A program made the position numbers and the translations under genes. DNA of 64,000 nt, taken from NCBI GenBank assembly GCA_903832055.1, contig CAILAC010000002.1:124001-188000 (forward strand), in the 5' to 3' direction. The notes beneath the pieces were generated by a model that ran no database searches, was not told where the DNA came from, and saw only the letters and a program-made list of their open reading frames with translations. Source of the DNA: an uncultured Acidobacteriota bacterium. GTDB taxonomy: Bacteria > Acidobacteriota > Terriglobia > Terriglobales > Acidobacteriaceae. This document shows, piece after piece, positions 8,683-18,322 of this stretch; within the stretch, counting starts at the first letter, position 1; each line of letters opens with the position of its first letter.

Positions 8683-11600
8683 TAGTTCTCATCCATCTGC
8701 AGGCGCTTGCGGGCCTTTGTTCGGAGCCAGATGCGAATCCACACGGCGAGCAGGAATGCAATCCCCATGGCAAGAACTGCTGCCAGCCACGGAACCTGCA
8801 TGAACCACAAGGTAAGGCCAGTCCACCAGGGAAGAACGCCAATGTGATAAACCTTGCTGCCGATGCGGAAGGACTGGAACAGCGATCCGTGCAGCACGGC
8901 GACGGTTCCATTGATATCGCTGGCCTGCTGCACCTTGAGGAAAGTGGTGAGGAAGTTTTCGTAGGAAGCAGCGTCTTTGACATTGATGAGAACGACGCTT
9001 CGGCCCGCGGTGAAGGGCGATTCGACGCCTTCTATAACGGAATCGGGAGTGCCCGAGGCGGTGAGGTCGCCTGACTCGGTGTGTTCCTGAGCTTGAATCT
9101 TCCACCACGCATGATGGGGTAGAAAGAAGAGGCCCTGCGTGTCTCTGATCTGGACCTGGCCGCCGCGCACGTTGACGGGGAGGCTTGGGCTCAGTTTATC
9201 GAAAGCAGGCTGATCATCGCCTGTGCCAAGGACGAGATAGTCGGTCGCTGCTCCGGCCTTCATGGAATCTGCGCCCGCTACGGTGACGCGGAATACTGGC
9301 AAGCCAGTTTGCCGCCCGAAGTGGCCCATCAGGGTAAGGAAGAGTTCCAATTCCTGCGATGTGGGCAACGAGGGCAAAATGACCGTGGTTTCGCTCAGGT
9401 CGGCACGATGGGTGAACGGGAATCCGGCGTTGGCGAAGACCTCAAGATTGGGCAGCGGCGCGTAGTGGGGGTAACCGCGCAGATCAAGGTAGGTGTCGCG
9501 CAGAATCGCTCCCTGCATATTGATGGGAGTCGTATCTTTGCAACCTCCTGACTTCACCAGTTGAAAAGTAAAGTCAAACGAGAGCGAATTGGAGAAAGGC
9601 CGCAGATTCACAACCGGGACTGGAACCTCGGTGTGCACGACACGGGACGGCTCTGATCCTGGAATCAACGGCAGCGAGCCGAGAAACGCGTTGTTGACCC
9701 GCACCTGGATGCTGGAGATGGGACCAATGGGAATGGGATTGTAGCGGTAAAACATCTTCAGGATGGCGTTTGGGCGCTCGCCGTAGAAGATGTCTGGCGG
9801 GATGCGGAAGTAGACGTTGACTGGCGCCGACCCATCGCCCTGGAGTTCCTGCGCGTTGGCATAATCCCAGAGCGCGATGGTCTGATCGGTGCGGGCCCAG
9901 CGTGGGGCGGCATCAGCATCGGGTATCGATGGCAGCTTGAGGCTGTCAATGGACGACGTTGGACCCTGCAGGAAATCAGAGTGCAGACCGATGGCCTGGG
10001 CCGCAATCAGTAATTGGTCGGCGTCCTGGCCGGTAACAATCAGAACCTTGCTGTAAGGGTCGTTCGGATTGGCTCTCATGGCCACAGTTGGACTTGAGAC
10101 GCTGCCGAGGTTCAGGCCTGCGGGCAGATTGGCAGGGTTGTCGGCGATGATGATGGCGTTGCCGGCTGGGAGTTGCCCCAGAAATGTCGGAAAGCGAACC
10201 GGGCGATTCTCTGACTCCATTCCAAAGTAAGAGGTCACGATGCCAGCTGCTTGAATGACTTTCGCGGACGGGGCCGTCGGGAAGACAACCGGAATCTTTG
10301 GCGAATCAACCACTTCCGTATCAAGGAAGGGCAAGGGCAACTGCTTCAGGTCATCGGAAATCGGGAGGATGTCACCGGAGAAATCCATGTAGGTTCCGGT
10401 GGCGACTCGGGCCCAGAGGGTCGTGTTCGCGGGGTCTTCGCAGGTGAGGACGTAGTGGCCGATGAACTCGATCGTGAGAGTGTTCTTGCGGACCAGCAAT
10501 TCTGAGGGAATGGAGAATTCGGCTTCTTCGTCCTTGCTGCCGGAGCCGGGCGTCTGCCCCGGAGGAACCGGCAACGTGGCAAAGAGTGTGCCGTTGACCA
10601 TGAGCTGAATGTGGCTCAGTGCCGGCAGCAGGCTCGGGGAAAAGGCATAGTAAATGTGAATCTTGGCGCTTTTGACGACATGTGTCTGAGGCAGCGTAAA
10701 GAAGGTCGTATGCTGGCTATCGATGCCGTGCATCTCGATCTCTGGCGAACCAGCTTCCTTAAGACTGAAGACATCCCGAAATTGCCCCGGAGGCGGTGGC
10801 GGGGCTTTGGCAATGGCTTGGCGAGCATCGTTGCCCATGCTGCCGACCTGGGCGTGGAGGCTCTTTCCCGCGCCGGCAATCAGCATCAGCGGCATGAGCA
10901 GCATCAACAGCATGTGCGCAGCGCTGGCGGGCACGCCCGACTTGGCGGCGACACTGGCATCGACCTTGACAGGGCCAGCCGCCGGCGGCTTGCCGAGAGT
11001 CTTGGAGCCACCGTGCGATGGGTCGCTGACAGTTGCGGCTGATTTGGCTTTTGCTTTGCCCTTGGACGGTGCTTTGGCCTTGGAAGAATTTGCATTGAAG
11101 AACAAGCTCAGGAATGTCATCTTCAGGCCTTTGAAAGAGATGTAGAAGATGCGTCCAAGGCTACGCATCGGTTGGTCGACTTCGCGGCTCTCACCCCAGC
11201 CCAGCCAGGTGTCTGCGCGGGAGTAGAGAACGACAGTGAGGAGTTCCTGTTGACGGATAGTCAATTCCCTGAAGCTGACACGAAGGATCGTGTTCTCGCT
11301 CAACACAAGGTTGATGGGGAGATCAATCTCCGCCGACGACGTGGGGAAAACGAGCTTGCCAATTTCGCCCGGAGTAACAGGGACCGGTTCATTCAAACGA
11401 ATCGCCGTGCCGCCGCTGGAGAGGTCGATGGTTTCGCCCTTGATCGTGCGGCCATCGGGCAGCGTAACAATCACGGGAGTCACGATCTTGATGCGCACGT
11501 GATGGCGAAGTTGCTGCATTTCCCGCGAAACGGCCGAACAGACGCCGAGCACGATGATGTTAAAGAAGCACCAGATGCAGTTCATGATGACCGTGCCGGG

Positions 11601-13226
11601 TCGGTCCCGATCCCAGATCAGGAAGCGCGGAATCGCCACTGCGAGGCCAAGGAAGTTGAAGAAAAGCAGTACCAGGAAGGGCTGCGCGATCTTCACGTCA
11701 TAGAAACTGCGCTTGACGATGCCGCCCTTGGCGGGCACGTTGAACTTGCCCAGCTTGGGATTGATAAGCGCCAGCATCGTCGGCAGCAGAATGTAGGGCG
11801 AGAGAACGGTCTCGTAGATTTCATTCCACCAAGAGTGGCGGTGCTGGCCCTGGATGCGTGAATTGGTGATGTTAGAAAGCGTGAGATGCGGCAATGCGTA
11901 CGCGAGAATGGCCGCCCAGTAGCCGGGCACATTGGTGTGCGACAGCAACAGGTAGATCAGCGGCGCGGTAAGGAAGATCAGCCGCGGCAGCGGATAGAGG
12001 AAGTGCGACATCGCATTGAAGTAGCAAAACCGCTGCGCCAGAGATAGTTTCGGCGCAAAGAGCGGATTGTCCGTACGCAGAATCTGGATCATGCCGCGGG
12101 CCCAGCGGATACGCTGCCCAACGTGAGCCGAAAGCCGCTCGGTCGCAAGTCCAGCCGCCTGGGGGATGTTGATGTACGCGGTATTCCACCCGTTCGACTG
12201 CATGCGCAGCGAAGTGTGCGCGTCTTCGGTGACCGTCTCTACTGCGATACCGCCAATCTGGTCGAGCGCGGTTCGGCGCAGCACCGCGCAGGAACCGCAG
12301 AAGAAGGTGGCGTTCCATAAGTCATTGCCATCCTGCACAATGCCGTAAAAAAGCTCGTTCTCGTTGGGGATGATGTGGAACTGCTGCAGATTGCGCTCAA
12401 ACGGGTCAGGCGAATAGAAGTGGTGAGGCGTCTGCAGCATGGCCAGGTTACGGTCGCGCAGGAACCAGCCGATGGTCATTTGCAAAAAGCTGCGCGTGGG
12501 CACGTGGTCGCAGTCAAAGATGGCGACGTAGGGTGATTCCAGGCTCTTGAGCGCGGTGTTGATGTTGCCGGCTTTCGCGTGGAAATTATCATTGCGGATC
12601 TTGTAGCCGACGCCAGCCTCAAAGGCAAAATCAGCGAATTCCTTGCGGCGGCCGTCATCGAGAATGTAGACGTGGAGTTTGTCGGTTGGCCAATCGATAT
12701 TCAGTGCGCCCAGGGCCGTATATCGAACGACTTCAAGCGGCTCATTGTAGGTGGGGACAAGAACGTCGACGTGTGGCCATTCATCTGGATTGTCAGGCAG
12801 CGGCATGGGGGCGCGGCGCAGCGGCCAGATGGTCTGGAAGAAGCCGAGAAACAAAATGATGAACGCATAACTCTCAGCAAAGACAAGCGACATGATGAAG
12901 AAAGCGTCCAGCGCTCCCCAGTGATTGGCAGGGTCCTTGAAGAACATGACGGTCTGCGTGACGCGCCAGAAGCCATAGCGGAAAGTGGCAAAGAGCGACA
13001 GGACCATCAGTGTGAGGGTGATCAGGTAAGAGTCTGACGTACGCCCCAGTGCAATGCCCATCAGCAGCGTGAGCAGGCCGCAAACTGCCTGCTGCGGCCA
13101 GGTCAGCGGCAGCGTGGCAAAGAAGTAAAACATGACCAGCGCGACACATAAAAAGATGCCGCGTATCACCTTGGTCAGCAGCGATTCTCCGGCACCGATG
13201 TCATGCCATATCTGCGAAAGACTCAT
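8682..13226 (-). CDS. bcsAB: Fused cellulose synthase: BcsA catalytic/PilZ part plus BcsB periplasmic part
   Basis: The 1514-residue protein joins BcsA and BcsB, which are separate in E. coli but fused in Komagataeibacter AcsAB. Residues 1-740 hold several membrane helices and the GT2 core, with DDGR near 190, DCDHVP near 237, TEDAHTS near 332 and QRIRW near 370. A PilZ c-di-GMP-binding domain follows, with RHHVR near 574 and DLSSGG near 599. A charged Lys/Ala linker (about 710-765) leads to a hydrophobic segment (HMLLMLLMPLMLIAGAG, about 770), then BcsB carbohydrate-binding and flavodoxin-like domains, ending in a membrane anchor (about 1470-1500). It polymerises UDP-glucose to cellulose at the inner membrane and is presumably activated by c-di-GMP. 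Its ATG overlaps the upstream stop (ATGA). Confidence 0.95.
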   Translation of the reverse strand: MSLSQIWHDIGAGESLLTKVIRGIFLCVALVMFYFFATLPLTWPQQAVCGLLTLLMGIALGRTSDSYLITLTLMVLSLFATFRYGFWRVTQTVMFFKDPANHWGALDAFFIMSLVFAESYAFIILFLGFFQTIWPLRRAPMPLPDNPDEWPHVDVLVPTYNEPLEVVRYTALGALNIDWPTDKLHVYILDDGRRKEFADFAFEAGVGYKIRNDNFHAKAGNINTALKSLESPYVAIFDCDHVPTRSFLQMTIGWFLRDRNLAMLQTPHHFYSPDPFERNLQQFHIIPNENELFYGIVQDGNDLWNATFFCGSCAVLRRTALDQIGGIAVETVTEDAHTSLRMQSNGWNTAYINIPQAAGLATERLSAHVGQRIRWARGMIQILRTDNPLFAPKLSLAQRFCYFNAMSHFLYPLPRLIFLTAPLIYLLLSHTNVPGYWAAILAYALPHLTLSNITNSRIQGQHRHSWWNEIYETVLSPYILLPTMLALINPKLGKFNVPAKGGIVKRSFYDVKIAQPFLVLLFFNFLGLAVAIPRFLIWDRDRPGTVIMNCIWCFFNIIVLGVCSAVSREMQQLRHHVRIKIVTPVIVTLPDGRTIKGETIDLSSGGTAIRLNEPVPVTPGEIGKLVFPTSSAEIDLPINLVLSENTILRVSFRELTIRQQELLTVVLYSRADTWLGWGESREVDQPMRSLGRIFYISFKGLKMTFLSLFFNANSSKAKAPSKGKAKAKSAATVSDPSHGGSKTLGKPPAAGPVKVDASVAAKSGVPASAAHMLLMLLMPLMLIAGAGKSLHAQVGSMGNDARQAIAKAPPPPPGQFRDVFSLKEAGSPEIEMHGIDSQHTTFFTLPQTHVVKSAKIHIYYAFSPSLLPALSHIQLMVNGTLFATLPVPPGQTPGSGSKDEEAEFSIPSELLVRKNTLTIEFIGHYVLTCEDPANTTLWARVATGTYMDFSGDILPISDDLKQLPLPFLDTEVVDSPKIPVVFPTAPSAKVIQAAGIVTSYFGMESENRPVRFPTFLGQLPAGNAIIIADNPANLPAGLNLGSVSSPTVAMRANPNDPYSKVLIVTGQDADQLLIAAQAIGLHSDFLQGPTSSIDSLKLPSIPDADAAPRWARTDQTIALWDYANAQELQGDGSAPVNVYFRIPPDIFYGERPNAILKMFYRYNPIPIGPISSIQVRVNNAFLGSLPLIPGSEPSRVVHTEVPVPVVNLRPFSNSLSFDFTFQLVKSGGCKDTTPINMQGAILRDTYLDLRGYPHYAPLPNLEVFANAGFPFTHRADLSETTVILPSLPTSQELELFLTLMGHFGRQTGLPVFRVTVAGADSMKAGAATDYLVLGTGDDQPAFDKLSPSLPVNVRGGQVQIRDTQGLFFLPHHAWWKIQAQEHTESGDLTASGTPDSVIEGVESPFTAGRSVVLINVKDAASYENFLTTFLKVQQASDINGTVAVLHGSLFQSFRIGSKVYHIGVLPWWTGLTLWFMQVPWLAAVLAMGIAFLLAVWIRIWLRTKARKRLQMDEN

Positions 13227-15676
13227 CGTTCACTCCACCGTACGCCGCGATAGGCTTGAGTTGCAGGGGCGGAAAGACTGCGGACCCACCCGGCGAGACT
13301 GCCATAGTCTTCGGCCACTGTGGCATTTGGAGCGTAATCCATGACGGTCATCCCTTCCGCAAGGGCCTCGCTGACTGAACCGCTGCGGCGCAGGGCAAAG
13401 GGCAGCAGGCGGTCACCAATCTGTTCGCGCAAAATTTCTCGCACATCCAGATGCAAGGGAAGCGCATAGTCAAACTGATTGAGAACGTAGTACGGCAATA
13501 TCTGCTTGCCATTGATCTGACCACTGTGGCGAAAGAAGGATTCGATTGCTCCAACGCTGACCACGGAGTTCATATCAGGAATAACCGGGACAATGACAGT
13601 TGGCGCCAGACGCAACACGCGCCTTGTCGTCGCTCCGGAAGCCGTAGGCAGGTCAATCAGAACGCGGTTGACGCCGCGCGTGTAGCGACCGACTTCCTGG
13701 GCCAGCCAGTCCTGCGCAGGCTCTTGATTGGAGCCCTGCTGTCCATGTTGGCTTCCAGACAAACCGGAGCCAGCGTTTTGCTGGTCTGGTGGATTTCCCT
13801 CGGGATCAAGTGTCAATAGTTGGATGGGCGCATCCAGACCGCCGCCCGGCGCGTTGAATGTCCGCAACATCCCAGGACGCTGGTCGCGCGCACCAAAGAA
13901 GAAGGGCAGCAATCCAAACGCCGCAGTGTCGACCAGCAGAACGCGCTCTCCGTGCGCAGAAAGGGCGCGGCCGAGCGAGGCGACCAGGCTGGTTTTGCCG
14001 ACGCCTCCTGCAAGCGAAAAGACAGCCAGCACCGGGACGCGCGCCGGCGGAGTGGCCTGAACCGGCTCAGGAGGAGCAGCATGGGGATCGAATACGCTTT
14101 TCAGAGCAAACCAGCGGTTCGCAAGGCGCTCACGGGTGTCAACCAGAGTTTCATCGCGCAGGTCGGTCCGTTGACCATAACTCGGGCCTTGCCCCACCGC
14201 CGGAGCCATTGCCTGCCCGCTTGCCGAACCGATCATCGCCCTGGCAGGATTTCCTGATGCCGAACCGAAAGCTGCGTTCTGCATGTAGCCAGCAGAGATT
14301 CCTTGCGCCGGGCCTGAGGTTGCGCCCGCTGCCGAAACAACCGGCGAGCCCGAGGAAGGGACGACGCCGGAGGCACGCTGCTGGGGCCCCGCAGATGACG
14401 GAGCAACATTCGGAAGCCTTGGGTCTGCCAGCGGCGGCGCCATGTGTGCAGGCGCGACCGGCGCCGGTGCAGGCGCTTCAGGAGCCAGCCAGGCCGGACG
14501 GAATGCCGTCTCCCCTTTTTCGACTGCCTGCTGCCAGTTCGAAGGAGGATAAGCGTCCTGTGATGGCGTCGCATACGACGCATGAGGATAAGCCGCTGAA
14601 CCGAATTCCTGCGGCGCATAGTGCGGAGCCATGGGCCCGACATGCTGAGGAACGTAAGGCTGACCGGGGTACTCGTCAAAGCTGTTCGGTTCCGAGGGCA
14701 CAGCTGGATACGTGTGACCACCAGCCGATGCTCCCGGAGTCTGGTATGAAAAAGCCGAGCCTTGCTGCCCGCCAGAAATTTGTGCCGCTGGCGCCGCTGA
14801 GCGTTGGCTTGTTTGGCTCAATGGCGACGACGCGGAAGAACCCGAAGCAGTGGAGTAATCTGTGCGCGGCGATTGCAGAGGTGTAGCGGCCCGCTGATCT
14901 CCATACTGAGCCTGCTGGGGCTGCTGGAAGGAGGTTCGATCCCAGCCAGAATCTCGCGGCCCTCCTGAAGAGCGATCCTGCAAACGCTCTGAAAGGGTAT
15001 CGATGCGCGGAGCGTCCGACCGCCGCTCAGCACCGGACTGTTGGCCAGGCTGAAAAAACGGCTCTGGAGCGCGTCCCGATGAGAACTCTGTGGGATAGCC
15101 CGCTGCGTATCCCGCCTCTGGTCCTGCAAAAGGGTAGAAGTCCTGGCCGGGCGCCGGATAATTCTGCGCGGCGTAGGGCGCGTCAGCGGGCAATGCTCCC
15201 GGAGCAGTCATCGGGGCGTGGCTTTCAATCGACTCGGCCTGCATGTCAGCGTAGGGTGCACTGTATGCGGCCTGAAATGCGTCTGGAGGAGCAGGCTCCC
15301 ATTGACGCTGCAGTGCTGCCTGACGCTGAGCTTCCTGGGCGGCCAACACGGCCTGACGCTCTGCCTCGGCCTGACGCGCAATTTCTGCAAGACGTTCTGC
15401 TTCGGCCTGGCGCGCGGCTTCTGCAGCCTCAGCTGCGAGACGCGCGGCAAGCTGCGCTTCTTCCTGGCGCTTGCGTTCGGCTTCTTCTTCGAGTCGACGT
15501 TGCTCGGCGGCTTTGGCCTCTTCTACACGCAGGCGAGCTTCTTCACGCTGCTGAGCCCGTGAACCCGAGAAATCCCGGTACTTGGCTCCGTGAAGATTGG
15601 CCCACGAATAAAGTGTGGCCACGTCCTCAGGAGTTGGAGCGTCGTTCGGGTCTGGCTGCGATTTGTGGTCCGTCAT
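13223..15676 (-). CDS. bcsQ: BcsQ/YhjQ-like ParA-family ATPase with BcsR-like N-terminus and long disordered region
   Basis: This is the first gene of the cellulose operon. I chose the ATG at 15676 (817 residues) because AGGTGGGT precedes it and the frame reaching upstream to 15814 has no better site. Residues about 15-40 (DVATLYSWANLHGAKYRDFS) resemble the short BcsR regulator. Residues about 45-150 are Ala/Glu/Arg-rich and predicted coiled coil. About 150-500 is low-complexity Pro/Gln/Ser/Ala. The C-terminal third (from about 545) is a MinD/ParA-like ATPase with Walker A SLAGGVGKTS near 555, followed by VLLVDTAAFGLLP and VLIDLPTASG. Like E. coli BcsQ it lacks the leading lysine of the classical deviant Walker A. 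BcsQ proteins are needed for assembly or polar positioning of the synthase; that role is inferred here. Confidence 0.85.
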   Translation of the reverse strand: MTDHKSQPDPNDAPTPEDVATLYSWANLHGAKYRDFSGSRAQQREEARLRVEEAKAAEQRRLEEEAERKRQEEAQLAARLAAEAAEAARQAEAERLAEIARQAEAERQAVLAAQEAQRQAALQRQWEPAPPDAFQAAYSAPYADMQAESIESHAPMTAPGALPADAPYAAQNYPAPGQDFYPFAGPEAGYAAGYPTEFSSGRAPEPFFQPGQQSGAERRSDAPRIDTLSERLQDRSSGGPRDSGWDRTSFQQPQQAQYGDQRAATPLQSPRTDYSTASGSSASSPLSQTSQRSAAPAAQISGGQQGSAFSYQTPGASAGGHTYPAVPSEPNSFDEYPGQPYVPQHVGPMAPHYAPQEFGSAAYPHASYATPSQDAYPPSNWQQAVEKGETAFRPAWLAPEAPAPAPVAPAHMAPPLADPRLPNVAPSSAGPQQRASGVVPSSGSPVVSAAGATSGPAQGISAGYMQNAAFGSASGNPARAMIGSASGQAMAPAVGQGPSYGQRTDLRDETLVDTRERLANRWFALKSVFDPHAAPPEPVQATPPARVPVLAVFSLAGGVGKTSLVASLGRALSAHGERVLLVDTAAFGLLPFFFGARDQRPGMLRTFNAPGGGLDAPIQLLTLDPEGNPPDQQNAGSGLSGSQHGQQGSNQEPAQDWLAQEVGRYTRGVNRVLIDLPTASGATTRRVLRLAPTVIVPVIPDMNSVVSVGAIESFFRHSGQINGKQILPYYVLNQFDYALPLHLDVREILREQIGDRLLPFALRRSGSVSEALAEGMTVMDYAPNATVAEDYGSLAGWVRSLSAPATQAYRGVRWSER

Positions 15677-16177
15677 ACCCACCTGGGACTCTCCAAATAT
15701 CTGGTTTTGAAATCCTGAACTCGCCCATACGTCTTTCCGGATTACGCCAACTAAACGGCTTGAACGTACCGTCGTTGACCGGTCTGCCCGCAGTGCCCAG
15801 TACAAATGCACCAACAGCAGAATATGCGACCAGACTGATTTTAGTGCGAGCCTATTAGCAAAACAATAACACTCAATCGGTTACCCAGGTACTATTTTTT
15901 TGTTACCGTTCTGCCATTTATGTCGATTTCTGTGGCACTAACGGAGATTTTCATGATGTACAGTAGCATCGCGTCGTCGAGTTGGACATAGCAAGTCTGG
16001 TGCCCTTTGCGATATCGGCTGCTCCAACAACGACTTGCAGCGCATTACAGGGGACATTGGATGCGCCCGTGAGGTGTTGTTTCCACGCATCCAATTCGCC
16101 TCTGCGGCTGCGTTGTGAAACTGACATGCAGGTCAACTTCTCCGGCTGTGCTACCTTTGTACTTGGAAGGCCTTTGG
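15677..16177. other. Intergenic region upstream of the cellulose operon and tRNA-Lys
   Basis: About 500 bp without a supported gene. It must contain the promoter(s) of the minus-strand cellulose operon and of the plus-strand tRNA. It is more AT-rich between about 15850 and 15960 than its surroundings. The hexamer GTTACC occurs at 15880 and again at 15902, 22 bp apart in direct orientation. I could not place convincing -35/-10 pairs. Confidence 0.4.
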
Positions 16178-16253
16178 GAGCTCGTAGCTCAGTTGGTAGA
16201 GCAACGCACTTTTAATGCGTGGGTCCTGGGTTCGAATCCCAGCGAGCTCACCA
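16178..16253 (+). tRNA. tRNA-Lys (anticodon UUU)
   Basis: A complete cloverleaf of 76 nt. The acceptor stem GAGCTCG pairs with CGAGCTC; the D arm is GCTC-AGTTGGTA-GAGC; the anticodon stem ACGCA/TGCGT encloses loop CTTTTAA with anticodon TTT; the T arm is CTGGG-TTCGAAT-CCCAG. The discriminator base A is followed by an encoded CCA. Confidence 0.97.
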
Positions 16254-16293
16254 CTCCGCAGGCCGCCAACCCCTAAAAACCAGTGCTGAAACA

Positions 16294-16330
16294 GCAGGCA
16301 GCGGCTTCCTTGTTGAGGTCCGCTGCCTGC
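16294..16330. terminator. Perfect inverted repeat between tRNA-Lys and the ATP-grasp gene
   Basis: GCAGGCAGCGG (16294-16304) pairs exactly with CCGCTGCCTGC (16320-16330) around a 15-nt loop. It lies between the 3' end of tRNA-Lys and the convergent end of the minus-strand ATP-grasp gene, a typical place for a shared transcription end. No adjacent T-run is seen on the plus strand; on the minus strand TTTTT appears about 15 nt beyond the stem, so the terminator call is tentative. Confidence 0.4.
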
Positions 16331-16338
16331 ATTGCTAC

Positions 16339-17544
16339 TCATGCCGTTGGCTTCTCTGGAGGCGGCATGGAGGCGAGGAACTGGTGCGCAAAGGCTGCGC
16401 TGTACTCCTCCAGCAGTGCCGCTACACGCGCCGGACTCTGGGAGCAGACGATGAGGCCGGCATGATGATGCTTGTTCATGCGATAGACGATCTCCGGAGC
16501 GCGGAAGGAAGAGGTGTCAGGGCTCTCTTCCCTGGCCAGGCAGAGAACGCTGCCGGCATAGTCTTCCCGGGCTACAGGCGGCACATAGGCTTCGCCGCGC
16601 AAGTCGGCGACTTCAATCCTGGCCCACTCCTTCCAGAGGTTTACGCCGGTTGAGTACTCCACCAGATCAGAAATGAAAGCACCACCGACGCGGGCCGCAA
16701 TCTCGAGGAAATAGAAGCCCCCGTCAGCATGCGCCTTGATGTATTCGCCGTGGGTGACGCCATGCTTCATCCCGAGAGCCGGGGCGAGTTTGTTGTTGAG
16801 CTTGATCAGCTCTTTTGAGTCCTTGCTGTTGCGATCAACCGTGCGGGTGGTAAACACTCCCCCCTCGTGCATCACCTGCATCGGTGGGCGACCGTATTGG
16901 TGGACCGCCGAGAAGACCACCTTCCCGTCATTCACAATTGAGTCGACGTGAAAAATGTCTCCCGGCACGAACTGCTCCAGCAGGAAGAAGCTCTGCCGGT
17001 CGCCAAGTTCATCGAGGGTGCGCCAGAGCTCTTCAGGATGATTGATCTTCTTGATGCCCAGGGCTGAGGCTTCTGAGCGCGGTTTGAGCAGCCAGGGCGC
17101 GGGAACGCGATCCATGTAAGCGCGGAGGTCGTTGTAGTGGATGACGCCGACGAACTCCGGCACAAGAAAGCCAGCGTCACGGGCTCCTGTGCGCATGGCC
17201 AATTTGTCGCGGTAGTAGGCGATCGCGGTGGTGCCCATGCCGGGAATGCGCATATGCTCGCGAAGCTCGGCAACCACCTCCATGTCGAATTCGTCGAGCG
17301 CGACGATGCGATCAAATTTGCGCTCTCTCGACTTCCAGGTGACGGTGTTGCGAATCTGCTCGTGAGTCAGATTGCCAGGCATGGTCATGACTTCTTCGAG
17401 AATCTCGCGGGGCCAGTCAGCGTCTCTCAACGATTCAACCGTGAGCAGGGTAGGCTTGACGCCCAGCTCGGCCGCCTGGCGCATAAAAGCCTGCCCCTTT
17501 TCGTAGCTGGCAATGCATAGGATTCGCTGGCTGCTTTCTGACAT
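16339..17544 (-). CDS. ATP-grasp domain carboxylate-amine ligase-like protein
   Basis: The start at 17544 (401 residues) is chosen because GAAGGTGG precedes that ATG; the frame extends further upstream without such a site. The protein shows an ATP-grasp fold: an N-terminal preATP-grasp part (RILCIASYEKGQAFMRQAAE), a central ATP-binding region with PWLLKPRSEASALGIKKI and FFLLEQFVPGDIFHVDSIV, and a C-terminal metal-binding segment FYFLEIAARVGGAFISDLVE. Such enzymes join a carboxylate to an amine or thiol through an acyl-phosphate; the substrate cannot be told from sequence. It is transcribed away from the DUF4254 gene across a 163-bp gap. Confidence 0.82.
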   Translation of the reverse strand: MSESSQRILCIASYEKGQAFMRQAAELGVKPTLLTVESLRDADWPREILEEVMTMPGNLTHEQIRNTVTWKSRERKFDRIVALDEFDMEVVAELREHMRIPGMGTTAIAYYRDKLAMRTGARDAGFLVPEFVGVIHYNDLRAYMDRVPAPWLLKPRSEASALGIKKINHPEELWRTLDELGDRQSFFLLEQFVPGDIFHVDSIVNDGKVVFSAVHQYGRPPMQVMHEGGVFTTRTVDRNSKDSKELIKLNNKLAPALGMKHGVTHGEYIKAHADGGFYFLEIAARVGGAFISDLVEYSTGVNLWKEWARIEVADLRGEAYVPPVAREDYAGSVLCLAREESPDTSSFRAPEIVYRMNKHHHAGLIVCSQSPARVAALLEEYSAAFAHQFLASMPPPEKPTA

Positions 17545-17707
17545 GTTCAACCACCTTCGCAGTTCGAAGTTTCCCGGAGGCTGGGCAATCGTTGCTTCCC
17601 CGACGGATTGTCCTGCCCGTTTGTGGATAGTTCTACCACACACGGTGGTGCCTGCCGCCGCGACCATCAAACGCCTCAGGCGATACACTCAGTTTCGTAG
17701 AGAATTC

Positions 17708-18322
17708 ATGATCACACTGAACGAAATACCTTCGCTGCAAGACCGCCTGACCACCCTGTGGCACGAGGAGGCGCTGGAAACCTGGCGTCATCCGGCCGAT
17801 TCCTGGTCAGCGCTCGTGGCGCGGCAGCACCTGGCCAACTTTGAACTGTGGCACACCGAAGACGCGGCCCGAACACCCGGCGCCAGCGATGCAGAACTGG
17901 CGCGTGTCAAGCGGCGCATCGACGAAACCAACCAGCGCCGCAACGACCTTTCGGAACAGATTGACATTGCCTTGCTCAACGAGCTGACGCTTCAGGGCCT
18001 TCCGAACCGGGAAGCGCCTCTGCATTCGGAGTCGCCGGGGCTGATCATTGACCGCCTTTCGATTCTCGCGCTGAAGCTCTTCCACACCCGCGAAGAAATC
18101 GACCGCCCCGGAGCTCCCGGGGGCCATGCGGAGAGAAACCGCGCCAGGCTGGTGATTCTTGATGAGCAGCGCAGCGATCTGGCCTGCTGTCTGGAGCAAC
18201 TTTGGGCTGAGACTCTGGCGGGAACCCGGCGCTTCAAACTCTATCGGCAGTTGAAGATGTACAACGACCCAACCCTGAACCCCGCTGTTTACAGGACTCC
18301 AGCGCGCATTGAAACGGCTTGA
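17708..18322 (+). CDS. DUF4254 family protein
   Basis: The ATG at 17708 gives 204 residues starting MITLNEIPSLQDRLTTLWHE; the reading frame continues upstream into the opposite-strand gene, so this internal start is preferred. The sequence matches the DUF4254 pattern: an N-terminal W-H segment, LWHTEDAARTPGASDAELARVKR, and GLIIDRLSILALKLFHTRE in the middle. It is predicted mostly helical and soluble, with no signal peptide. No biochemical function is established for the family. It is divergent from the ATP-grasp gene, which may share its promoter region. Confidence 0.8.
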   Translation: MITLNEIPSLQDRLTTLWHEEALETWRHPADSWSALVARQHLANFELWHTEDAARTPGASDAELARVKRRIDETNQRRNDLSEQIDIALLNELTLQGLPNREAPLHSESPGLIIDRLSILALKLFHTREEIDRPGAPGGHAERNRARLVILDEQRSDLACCLEQLWAETLAGTRRFKLYRQLKMYNDPTLNPAVYRTPARIETA

